Of a stretch of 64,000 nucleotides of DNA, positions 27,310-37,900 are shown one piece after another. The notes below the pieces were generated by a model, which ran no database searches, was not told the origin of the DNA, and saw only the letters and a program-made list of their open reading frames with translations. The DNA is taken from assembly GCF_901933205.1 (NCBI RefSeq), contig NC_044582.1, forward strand, positions 16,049,320-16,113,319, in the 5' to 3' direction. The stretch comes from Camarhynchus parvulus. Taxonomy: Eukaryota; Chordata; Aves; Passeriformes; Thraupidae. Numbering within the stretch: the first letter of the stretch is position 1; the number at the start of each line of letters is the position of its first letter. The position numbers and the translations under genes are program-made.

Positions 27310-28230
27310 AATACTATGTTCACCTCCAAAATGTGATCCTCAAAGGACAGAGTAAGATTGTTTATAAGCATATTATAGGTCCAAAAGTCCAACAGCAGAG
27401 TATGCAAAGCTGAACTGCACAGCTGTACAAGCAATTTCTGGGCTTAGATGAACGTAGCTGGAAGAAACCAGACAGGGCTGAAGCCTGAGAGAGAAACAGC
27501 ACAAAAGCAGGAGTATCCATTTACCTAAACTGGAGCTTGTAAGGTGGGAGCAGGCAGGATTGGGCCCTCTGCAAGCAGAGGGGAGCCAGCTGAAGAGGGA
27601 AAAGGAGCAACACCCAAGGCAATGTGTGCCAAAGGCAGGGGGCTGGAGGTGAGTGAAATAAGAAATGAGGAGGCACCATGTTGGCATGAAGTGATACACT
27701 GTCACAGGCAGCTCCCAAGCTGATCCCGCACTTAAAAATAGATTGACATCTATCCAGGAGATGAGTTTGTTATTCTGTAACTACAGCATTTTCTATTATG
27801 TTTGATAAGGGAAAGAAGATTGCATCTTGGTCAGAAATATAAAAATTCGTCTCCTAGCAGGGGATAATAGCAGGAGAACAGGGGCAGATGAGAACTGCAG
27901 ATTTAAAATAGTTCAGTGCAGTCCCTGGTAGGGAAGATAAGTTCAGTGCTGGGCTGAGATGTCGTCCCACACTCAGAGCCAGGCCACCCCTGTGGTGTCC
28001 CACAGGCAGTGCCCTGCTCCTCTCCCCTCCAGATCTGCTCCTCTGGGGTCACTCTGGGCAATTCTTCTGGGAGTCAACTTGATATTGCACAGAAAGACAC
28101 TGGAGGAAGAAAGGCAGGGCCAGTGTGCCAGCAAGGCCCTGATCCAGGGGAAGTTTTGGGGCGGAATTAGTGTAAAAGAGGTGTTGGCTGTCAAGGACAG
28201 GGGTGTGGGGGTGTCTCTGTCTGTTGGGGG
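27310..28230. other. Spacer between two CR1 copies
   Basis: No recognised gene. A 189-codon plus-strand open frame from 27,959 runs through this spacer into the next CR1 3' end, so its downstream half is mobile-element sequence, and I do not call it a gene. Confidence 0.5.
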
Positions 28231-28535
28231 GGCTACAAGGAAGATGGAGAGACCTTATCTGCAAAAGCATGTAATGACAGGACAAGCGGGAATGGCCAAA
28301 ATGAAGAGGTTTAGATTTGATATTGGGAAAAAATTCTTCTGTGGGAGGATGATGAGGCCCTGGCACAGGTGCCCAGAGCAGCTGTGGCTGCCCCATCCCT
28401 GGCAGTGCCCAAAGCCAGGTTGGACAGGGCTGGGAGCACCCTGGGATAGTGGAAGGTGTCCTGGCCATGGCAGGGGGATGGACCAAGATGATCTTTTAAG
28501 GAACCTTCCAATCATAGCCAGTGTATGATTCTATG
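28231..28535 (+). mobile_element. CR1 LINE 3' end
   Basis: Starts in the CR1 segment GGCTACAAGGAAGATGGAGA and continues through the AAAAATTCTTCTGTGGGAGG, GAGGCCCTGGCACAGGTGCC and GGATAGTGGAAGGTGTCCTG modules. It ends at GTATGATTCTATGA. Plus orientation, about 300 bases, 5'-truncated. Confidence 0.92.
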
Positions 28536-31404
28536 AGCATACCCCAGACAGAGTGTATGCACTGCCTGACTTCTACAATTGCATGGTAGGTAGTGCAAAA
28601 ACCTTAACTTTGCAAAAAATCCAAACCCCTTTTTTGTTTCAGTGTGTAACTGTTGATCTAAAATGGGAGTTCTTGTTTTCTAATTCAAAAAGCTTAAAAG
28701 ATGGTTCATTTTATATTAAAATGATAGCCTTTGCAAGAGACCTTCAATCTAATTAAAGCCAGGAGATTAGCATCCCTTAGAATATTTGCAAAGCCTGCAA
28801 TGCGAAGTTAATGAAATGTGTACACTTTTACAAAGCTTTAATTTTTAATGAAATAATTCAGGACATGGACCTTGCCCCTCTGCCTTACCTACTTTGTCCA
28901 AAACAGGGTTTGTTTGTAAACAATGCAGAGTTTTGGGCTGAAGAAGACAGAGGAGAGGATAATCTAAAGGCTTCTTTGTAACTACTGCAAGCCTGTCTTT
29001 TGTCTCTTCTGTTCAGCCTGAGAATGTGAGTATTCCTGATTAATAGTAATGACTGAGAATATGATTTCAGAGTGGCAGTTATTTCTTAAGGCTATGTATA
29101 CGTGTCTGTATGTGTATATATGTGTGCATGTATAAATATATATGTGTAGCATATACTATATTCATATATAAATGCATGTGTAATAAATTAGATATACAAC
29201 TGTATAAAATCACAGCGCCTGTTAAAGGGACCTTAAATAAAGAAAGTAAGGGAATATGTTTCGAGGGAATGTTTCCTATTTGAAGAAATGGGCTGAGCTC
29301 AGAGGCATCAGAGCAGCCAGGGCTGGACCAGTCTAGTTCAGAGGGGATGACCAAAGGAAACCCTAAGCAATTCCAGCCTCTTTTCAGGTCAGGCTCTTCT
29401 AATGATGGCCCCACTCCTCTGTTATCGGTTGAGAAGGAAGAAAAGAGGAAAAAAGCTAAAGCACAGAGAAGAGCAAACCCTGTTCAGAGTCATGGCTGCT
29501 CTCACAGTGTCAGGGGGCAGTGCATCCCCAGGGCCACGCACGCCCTGTCCTGAGCTGATTTATAAACAGCCACACCATTAGAGCTATTTACTGCATCTGC
29601 TTCTTTCACCCTTTCCTTTGCTGCCTCTCCGTTTTGCCACAGGACAGATCTGGCTGCTGCATTCAAAATAGTAATTCTTTTATAGAGCCACCCCCCTACT
29701 TTATATTATGCTTACTGGATCCTTCTGAAACCTAAATGTTAGAATATCCTAATCTTGCTCTACATTTTAAAGCTGAAAGATAAACGTGTTGTTTAATGAA
29801 ATCCACAACACTACAGGAATAGTAACCATTGTGTTTCTTCATTTCAAAGAACGGCTGAAATCTAACATCTGGTGTAACTGTACAAACCTGACCTTAGGTC
29901 ACAGTAAGTATTGTATTGTTGATGATGGATACGCTTTTTTCATTACCATGCTGTCTCCATTCTTTCAGCATCCATGCTGTGAATCTCCAGTTATAGCTGA
30001 GACTATTGATAAATACTGATTTTTAAAATACAATTCCTTTTTTTTTTTTTTTTACTTTTAAGCATGCATGGTATGGTATTTTCTTTTTAAATAGCTCTTC
30101 TAGTTTGTTGTCAACAATATGCTATTATTTGAGCAAACTTTTCTGCATGATAGCTCTAACACACAAGGATCAAGGATTATGTGTCTGAAGATGCTGCTAT
30201 GATCCTGAAAGAGCAGTGTCACAAGAAGGTGATCCTCTGCCTCTAATGCCTTCCCCTGTACTTTCCTCTTTGGAAAATCATTTCCTTAAAGCCCTTGCAG
30301 AACCAGGGCTTAAGGTTTAAATTGGGAAGCAGATGTGGACACCTGTGAATGTGTCTTTGCACATCATTGTTTCAAGGTTTCAGCCCCTGTGCAGGAAATG
30401 AGGCCCTGCACTGTCCTGTGTGATTGATGTCCGTTATTCCCCAGAGCTGGGTAATTCACACTAGGTCAGTGACTGAGCAGGAGCAGTGCTGGAACCAGTG
30501 CTCCCAGCAAGCCCAGTGAAGTACCAGTCAAGAAAAGATGTTGCCCTCATAGCTGGAAGTTCTAGTCAGATCTTAAATACATAAAACCCACCAGAAGCTC
30601 CAACACTGAATTGGGAGACTGAGGCCAAATTTAATGTTTTCTCTTTGTTTGCTTTGCTGACTGTATCTACCCCCAGAGCCTTTCCATTTTTTGCACCTCT
30701 CCAAAAGTGTCACAAGACTCTTAGCACAAAGCTTGAATTTTTTTCTCCTAAAGCTGTGCAAAGACAAACCTCCTTTCCAATCCTTTGGGCAGCAGATGCC
30801 CAGGCTCATTCAGACTTGACTCTTTTGGATGGAAATCCTGACTGGGATTGCTGGATGTACTGTCAGCAGAGGAGAAATGTGTCCTATCCTAATCCTGTGG
30901 TTGTAATGCACATGCTGTGTTCTCACTGGGTGCTAATATTCCTTCATGATGTTACTGCATCATGCAGTGGAGGGAAAGCAGAATATCCTTGGCTCATCCT
31001 GGTGCTCCCTGAAATCCTTATATTTTCACCAAACCAGCAGTAACCAGCATGGAAAACGTCTGAAGGCATGGCTTCTACACTTTTAAGAAACATCTATTCA
31101 CTTCAGTTCTGCCAAAGCTAAATACATTTATAGATTTGTTCGTAATTATTTTTAGAGTAGAATTCTGTTTGTTTGACAATATCTGAAAAATTAAATACCT
31201 GGGGCAACATTGCTGAGTGCAGCTGGTACATTGCAAACATGGGGAAATGCTTGCTGCAATTGTGAAGGTTTTATTTAATGGCTCTGAAGGCAGAGTTAAC
31301 TCATTCAGTGAGGACAGGTTGTTTTTGTTTGATCGGCTGGTGGTGCTGCCCTCTGTGTCACAAGCTGCCAGCCCTGTCCTGTAGCACAGGGATGGCTCAA
31401 CCGT
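28536..31404. other. Intergenic, no gene recognised
   Basis: AT-rich sequence. It includes an imperfect TG/TA dinucleotide patch at about 29,097-29,170 and a T-run at about 30,037-30,052. Open frames are short and unsupported. Confidence 0.5.
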
Positions 31405-31698
31405 GGAAAAAAGACTCTGGGGACACCTAATTTTGGCCTTCAGTACCTGGAGGGAGCTACAAGAAAGATGGAGAGAGAATATTTACCTTAGCCTGGAGTG
31501 ACAGGACAAGGAGTAATGGCTTCAGACTGATGGACAGTAGGTTTAGATTAGCTATTAGGAAGAAATGCTTCCCTGTGAGGGTGGTGAGGCTCTGGCACAG
31601 GTTACCCAGAGAAGCTGTGGCTGCCCTACCTCTGGAAGTGTTGAAGGCCAAGTTGGACAGGGCTTGGAGCAGCCTGGGATAGTGGAAGGTGTCCTGGA
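31405..31698 (+). mobile_element. CR1 LINE fragment, 3'-truncated
   Basis: Contains the longer internal CR1 block (AGACTCTGGGGACACCTAAT, GAGCTACAAGAAAGATGGAG, GTAGGTTTAGATTAGCTATT, GTGAGGGTGGTGAGGCTCTG, AGCTGTGGCTGCCCTACC). It stops at GGAAGGTGTCCTGG without the usual terminal GATTCTATG tail, so the 3' end is lost by deletion or a later rearrangement. Confidence 0.9.
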
Positions 31699-32463
31699 AG
31701 GAGCCTGGCGCCAGGTTTCTGTGCCACGAGGGTGCAGAAGCTGTGGACCTGCCTAGCTGTGAGCTGAAATGCATTGGCAGGACAATTAACAATTATTCTG
31801 TACTCTTCCCACCCATTCTGCACTTTCCATGACCTCTTCCTTTCATCAGTACAAGTAAATTGAATTCAGCACATTTAAAGACCCTGTCTGGATCCATAAC
31901 ATTCATAACCATGCTGTAACCATGAATGAAAAGCTGAGGGAGAGTATGGTTTGTATCCAAGGGCTCTTTTGCTTTTTATATGTTTACATATACCAGCCAA
32001 TGGTCAGCAAATAAGCACCATGGCTGGTAATGAAATGTTCAAACCATCTGTTTTAATCTGCAATTTAATTTCACTATAAAATATTAAAGTTGTTCCGATG
32101 GTTGGGTTGGTACGGCTGCTTTATATGAAAAGAATTGAGTATCCCAGAGCAATTACATTGCACCAAGCACATGCTGTGGATATTATATTCTGTATTGTTA
32201 TTTTGTTCCATTAAAAACATTTAAAAGCCTTCTTAACGTGGTATGACAGAGTTTTAGACCTCTTTTTTTTGTTAGAAACAAGTAGCAAATGATGAGGACT
32301 AGTGTAGGAGGAAGATACTGGCAAAAGAATAAACTTCTTCATGATCCTTCAAGAGGAACAATGGAGCCATCTTCCAAGAGGGGTCAATGCCCCAGGCTGG
32401 TCAGTGCCTTACAAACAGACAAAGTTGTCATTAACAGGCTTTAGCTTTTGGTCAGCACTGAAG
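31699..32463. other. Spacer inside the CR1-rich block
   Basis: No gene recognised. The region around 32,040-32,240 is AT-rich single-copy sequence and may be non-coding functional sequence, but there is no specific signal. Confidence 0.4.
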
Positions 32464-32505
32464 TGGACTTGATGATCCTGGTAGGTCTCCTCCAACTGGA
32501 TTTCC
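32464..32505 (+). mobile_element. Short CR1 3' tail fragment
   Basis: GTGGACTTGATGATCCTGGT followed by AGGTCTCCTCCAACTGGAT is the characteristic penultimate CR1 segment. Only about 40 bases survive, in plus orientation, next to two CR1 pieces of opposite orientation. Confidence 0.6.
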
Positions 32506-32699
32506 TCTGTCCTGTCCAAAATAAATGTCTGTGGAAATGCTGAACTGACAGAACCAGAAAGTGGTTTTGACACTGCAGCTTTTGGAATCTGTGGCATCTT
32601 TGGAAATCTTTGCTACGTTTTCCACTGGCACTGGTTTCTGTTGTGGGATTTTAGAGAACATTCCTTGAGGGGCTGGTGATAGTTGTGCTCTGGGTTGTG

Positions 32700-32819
32700 G
32701 CCCTTCAGGTCTTGAAAACATCCAGGTTCAGGGATTCCACAGCATAGTTGGACAACCCACTCCAGTGATTAATGATCCTTACAGGGATTTTATTTTTTCT
32801 TCTTTCTCCAGATTGAACT
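32700..32819 (-). mobile_element. CR1 LINE fragment, minus orientation
   Basis: On the plus strand it reads CATCCAGGTTCAGGGATTCC ... CACTCCAGTGATTAATGATC ... CTTACAGGGATTTTATTTTT, which is the reverse complement of the CR1 'gaacaggctgcccag' region in a diverged copy. It abuts a second CR1 copy at about 32,820, so one probably inserted into or beside the other. Confidence 0.65.
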
Positions 32820-33000
32820 TCTCTCATTCCAACCCCTCTGCCACAGGCAGGGACACTTTCCTCTAGACCAGGCTGATCCAAGCCTCACCTGACCTGGCTT
32901 TGAACACTTCCAGGATGGAGCAGCCGCAGCTTCTCTGGGTAATCTGTGCCAAGTTCTCACCACCCTCACAGGTCAGAATTTCTTCCTAATTATTTCTACT
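32820..33000 (-). mobile_element. CR1 LINE 3' end, minus orientation
   Basis: Reverse-complement CR1 modules: ATTCCAACCCCTCTGCCACA, GCAGGGACACTTTCCTCTAG, TTGAACACTTCCAGGATGGA, CGCAGCTTCTCTGGGTAATC and CACCACCCTCACAGGTCAGA. This is the only clear full 3' module in minus orientation in the window. Confidence 0.88.
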
Positions 33001-33779
33001 TCTTCAGAGTCAGCTCAGTGTGATGCTGGGCAACCACCTTTCTTATTTTCTTCTGGCATGAACATTTCTGCTCATGTGTGCCTTGAAATACCCACATGAC
33101 CTCAAAAATTCCCACCACCCTTGAGCAGCATCCCCTGCCATGGTCCCACTCTGCCTTGCTTCTGGGATCTGTCTGTGCTTCTTTGATGGCTGAGAGGGAT
33201 AGAGGGCAATCACAATGAGCTTGAGCTGGCACTGTTGTTGAACCCATAATACAGAGCCTTTCTCCATGTGCTGGGACATCAGGGAATGGTGAGAGGGACA
33301 GGCACATTTTCCCTGGGCAGAAATTCTGTGTGTCAGAGGCAGGAAGCATCCCTGTGAACATCATACTTTAGCTAATCCAGAGCTCTGTGGGGAGCTGGGG
33401 CTCACTAACTCAGCACTGTGGCATCCTGACACAGATGTGTGGCATCTGGAACCCAAGCCAGTATTTCTACCTGGTCTTATGCTGCGCTCGATAACCTGAT
33501 ATGTCTGATAACCTGATTAATCTGCCTGGCCAAGGCTTGCTTGGGGGTGCCCACACAAGAGAGGCAGGGATTGCACACACCAGCTGCCCCCACCCCTGGA
33601 TGCTGCAGGAGTTGTTTTCCATTGCACCCACAGCCACATGTCACCTGGTGTTATTTGGAGTGTGTGCCACTTTTGATGCCTTTTCCCGAACATAAGCTGG
33701 AAATTACTGATTCTTACCTTACACAGCTAGTATAAAAGCACTAATGTCCTAATGAAGAGTCTCACTTAGCTAAATGCTT
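33001..33779. other. Intergenic, no gene recognised
   Basis: Ordinary GC-moderate sequence; overlapping short open frames on both strands, no motifs and no recognised repeat. Confidence 0.5.
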
Positions 33780-34110
33780 CCTACAGCTGAGTAAAACAAA
33801 GAATTTTACTAGAGCTTAACCCAGTCGTTAATAAGCTTTTTAACCCTGACCTTTCAAATCAATGATCTACCACTGGTTTTACCTTTCAAGAAGGAATTCC
33901 ATTTTCAAGTGATAAAACATATTTTGCACTCCTTACAATCTAATGATTATTCTCAGCGTTACTGGATATATGAGGCCATCAAACCATTAGAAGGTATAAA
34001 ATGTATTAATGTACAGCATTCACGGCTACATTTGCTTTAGAGTCAATAAAAGGGAAACAATTTATAAAGGGCATTTATGCTCATTACGGAATATCGATAG
34101 ATTGTTTCTC
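33780..34110. other. Candidate conserved non-coding element
   Basis: AT-rich, repeat-free sequence with GTTAATAAGC, ATCAATGATC, AATGATTATT, CAATAAAAGG, AACAATTTAT and AATATCGATAG words. The dense mix of homeodomain, SOX-like (AACAAT) and CUT/ONECUT-like (ATCGATAG) sites suggests an enhancer. No alignment was possible. Confidence 0.3.
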
Positions 34111-34639
34111 CCATCATTCCCGAAGTATGAAGGACTCCCCTCCATGATGGATAGGAGAGGATTTGCATAAGCTCTTTGCTTAAACTCCCCCAGCACTGAG
34201 CTGGGTGCAGGGCTCTGTGGCCAGGCTTTGGGCTGGAATGTGTGGGAGTGCCTACAAATTCTTCCTTTCCAGGGGACTGAGCATCTCAGTTTGGGAGGTT
34301 TTCACAGCAGCCTTGTGAAGGTTCCGTAGAGAACCATGGCACTTTCAGCACCAGGCAGGAACTGTCACAAGGCTGTGGGCAAATGGAATCTATGTTGGAA
34401 AAGAAAGGAATTTGTTTGTGAGGAGGATCAGGGCTGGAGAACACAAATGAAGGCAGAGCTTTGTTGACCACCTTCATAAGCAGGGAGAGGGACTTTTTGA
34501 CACATATGGGAGAAAAAAAAAGGGAGAGGAATTACATGGAGGGTAGAAGATGCTGTAGGAGCACTGTAGCTATAGCTAGAGGCAGAAATTTCATAGTCTA
34601 TCCTAGCGAATAACAACTTCAGAAATATAATAACTATGA

Positions 34640-34960
34640 GGAGTGAGTGATTAAAACACTGGCCTGAGTCTCAGCAGACCTGGATTCGGTTCCTGGCTGT
34701 TTTCAGATTTCTGTCTGACTTTTGGCAAGCCTCTTCAACTCTCTGCGCCTTGGTTTCCCATCTGTTAAAGAGGAATAATAATATTTCCTTTCTTTCCTGT
34801 CTATTCCAGCAGCAATCTCTTCTGGGCAGGCACTGTCTCTCTCATGGTGTGTATAGGACTTTGCCCTTGGATTTTCATACCTGCCCTAAAGCAGGAAATA
34901 GGGATGGGGAGCACCATGACATGGAAGCCCTCTTATTAGCAATTTCCTGTTACTAAGGGT
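34640..34960 (+). mobile_element. Old tRNA-derived SINE (MIR/CORE-SINE-like)
   Basis: The 5' part resembles a tRNA-derived head: GATTAAAACACTGGCCTGAG, then a degenerate B-box region GACCTGGATTCGGTTCC. Next comes the MIR-like body TTTTGGCAAGCCTCTTCAAC, CTCTGCGCCTTGGTTTCCCA and TCTGTTAAAGAGGAATAATA. The 3' part (GGGCAGGCACTGTCTCTCTC, GGTGTGTATAGGAC) resembles the tail of ancient amniote CORE-SINEs. It is the only SINE recognised in the window. The exact family is not determined and the ends are approximate. Confidence 0.65.
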
Positions 34961-37900
34961 CTAATAGGTGTGCTACAACTTGTTAAATAGAGTTCTTACT
35001 ATCAGTTCTTCCAGGACAAAAGAAAAAAATATCAATCAGTAAATTAGAGAAGGGAAGCGATTCACATCTCTATTAGGATTTCTAAGTCTAAGTGTATTTT
35101 CTGAAGTAGAAATATTCCACTTTGAAAGAACAGAGAAAACATTAGACATGGCACAAAAGCAGAGCGCTGGCCTTCTCCATTTCTGATCTTGCTCCTCCAA
35201 GTCTGGCTGCTCTATATGGACTGGCCTTTCCAGCATTTCTCACTGACAAGGCATCTTCTAGAGGCACACAGTGGCTTCCTGACATGCATGTGCTCCTGCC
35301 CATCTGGTGGGGTGAAGTTGTGCCCACTCAGAGGCACCCACACCCTGCAAGGGAGACTGGGTAATACCAGTTGCAGAGCACTGGTTGAAGAGAACAACCA
35401 GTAAATATGTAAAATTAAATCTCAGCTGCAGAGGCTTTCTGGTAATAAGCAGTCCCAATTAGAAATGCAAATGTCACTGAAAGGGAGCGTGTCTGTTGAC
35501 AGTAGACTTTGAGGAAAGCTTTGGGTTTAGTGCTAGTAAATTAATCTTTAATTATGAACACACCTCACTTCTGAAAGAGCTGCCCTGTACTCACTGAACT
35601 GACAGCACGTGAAAGTTTCAGGCTGCTGCTTTCTTCTGTCCAATGGAACATCTCTCCCCAAAAGAGCAGAGGAGAACCTTGTTGGCTGCTTGTGGACTTA
35701 GTGCTCTGTGAGCTGGGGCTGGCCCATGTCACTGACCCTCCAGACAACCAGGAGTCACCAAGCCATTGAAAACATTGGTCTTAAAACATTCTGTCTCACA
35801 TGCTCTTGATAAATATAAATATCTAGATGAAGAATTGTCAAAGTTTGGGAAAGAAAACCAGTCCTTGCTCCTGCAGCTCTCTCCTTCCCTGGCTGGGTTG
35901 CCTGCCCTCCATGCAGAGCACACTTTGCTGGCAGAGGGGGGACCACACCAAACTACAGCAAACCCTTCTCCAGGCCAGCCATGAGAATGTTCAACACCTC
36001 CACTCCTGGGCTGGCTGGATTATTAAAAAAAAACATTTCCACTTCCAAGTAAGTAAATAAATCTCACTGGCAAGTTTGTTTTGTGTCAGCCAACATCTTA
36101 TCTCCCTGAAAACTGGGCTGGTGTCCTGCAAAGCTGAAAACTGAATAGTCTAAAACCGGAGTGCAAAAGCCAAGAGATACACCAGATCCATCTTCTGAGG
36201 TAGCAGATACAGTGAAATAAGCAAATACATTCTAGAAATCCTATTATTAAAGTTACAAAAATAATTCTGTTTCTTTAAGTTTGAAGTTATGAACCTTTGC
36301 TCTCATTTTCCCAGCAAGCTTTTGTTTTTTCAACCTACAGCTAAAAAGCTTCACCCCAAAAACTTCGTTGCCCGAAAGAGGCCGTGCTGCAAACCCACCT
36401 CAAAAGGCCCAGAACACCTGGTTTCAGGCACCACAGGAAGATCAGAACATACCTTATCATAAATATGCATATGCGACGCAGGAGCCCGCCACCTTCTTGG
36501 AGTGATGCCATAATTGACGGAACAAAGTACAACAAAACTTCACATCACTGGTGGATCAGAAGAACAGAGGTAACTGAAAGGCTAGAAAATTACAGGTTTA
36601 CTGACATTCTGCTCAACCTTACCCATTCTTTATTGAAAAGAGATAATAACTAACTATAGGAGAGCTGTCTTAAGACTCCATTCATTCCCTTTCGCTAGCC
36701 CAGCTGAGAGGTGGTATAATATAAAGCGCACCAGCATCTGGCATGTCATTTAATTACACCTTCAGCTTGCTGGGAAAATGTTGGAAGTGTCAAGGTAAGC
36801 AAACTATAAAAATATATTTTGCTTGCTACAGGAGAGCTGCAGAAATGGCAAGCAGAGGCCGGCTCCAGATATTGCTCTGGGTCTGTGAGAGGAAGGTGAT
36901 GCAGAGGAGTCTAATTCATGAACAATTATCACCCTTTGATAAGACACCATCTGCTCCCAGCTGCCTAGCTCCAATTCCCCAACAGATACTTGGGAATTCC
37001 TCTCCAAATAAACCACTGGTGCAACAGGAAAACAGAACTGTCAGCTCCAGTGAAGTTGTGCCTCCTTGCATCAGCACCAGGTGTGTCTCACTCTTTCAAC
37101 CAAGAAGGAAAATACTGGGAAAGGTAGTAAAATGCCAGCAACCACCACTGAAAGGGCCAGGTAGGTCTTGGTTTAGCTCATCCACCTGGTATGTGTTCTG
37201 CTCAACACTGAGAGGCTGTTAGAGATCACTTACAGCAAGGATGAAGGTGGACTAATATACCTGTACTAGTGGGCACTTTTTAACTGTAACTTTTGCCCTG
37301 AGTTGATTCAAGGGGCTCTTTTAAACAGCACAAGCTGATCAGCAAATCAGACAGGTGGTGTGTTTCCCTGCAGAAGGCCAGTGCTATCCTCCAGTATCCA
37401 AGGGGAAGCCCACAGCCCTGTGAAATGGCCAGCAGTGGAGGACTTCCAGGTTCTTGCTATGTCAGTGTTTCTACTCCACTATGTTTGTAAGAGAAAAAAA
37501 TGTAAATTTCTAATTTCAGACAGCAGAGCTGAGATTGTGTTGTGGTTGGAGCATGACAGGAAGTTACATCCACCCCATGGTACTGAGAGCACTTGGCTGC
37601 ATTTGGCTGAAGCTCTGCGAGCACTAGTCCTGCAGCACCATCCTGCACTCCTCACCACGGCTGCTCTCAAGCACTGCTCATTAAAAGGTCAGTTCCCATT
37701 GTCACTCCTATGAAATAAATTTGGCCTCTCCATCAACACTTCCTCTAGGCCTTGATGCTGTGCACATCAGGGACAGGAGCACTGAGGAGGAGGACTCAGC
37801 ATCCTTCCCCAGTCTGCACAGATAACCTCACTGCTTGTTAAACCAAAGATGACCCCTGAGCCTTTGACCCCGGGGGCTGGCCTTGTTACAAGTAATTGAA

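Noticed and set aside
27959..28528. A 189-codon plus-strand open frame
   Set aside because: Its second half is the CR1 3' end. No domain, no conserved start context and no splice structure.
34640..34715. A possible tRNA gene (A- and B-box-like words)
   Set aside because: No cloverleaf can be folded with a proper anticodon arm, and the downstream MIR-like body shows it is the head of a SINE.
36743..37222. A 159-codon plus-strand open frame
   Set aside because: No recognisable domain, flanked by no promoter or splice signals, and within the length expected by chance in 64 kb.
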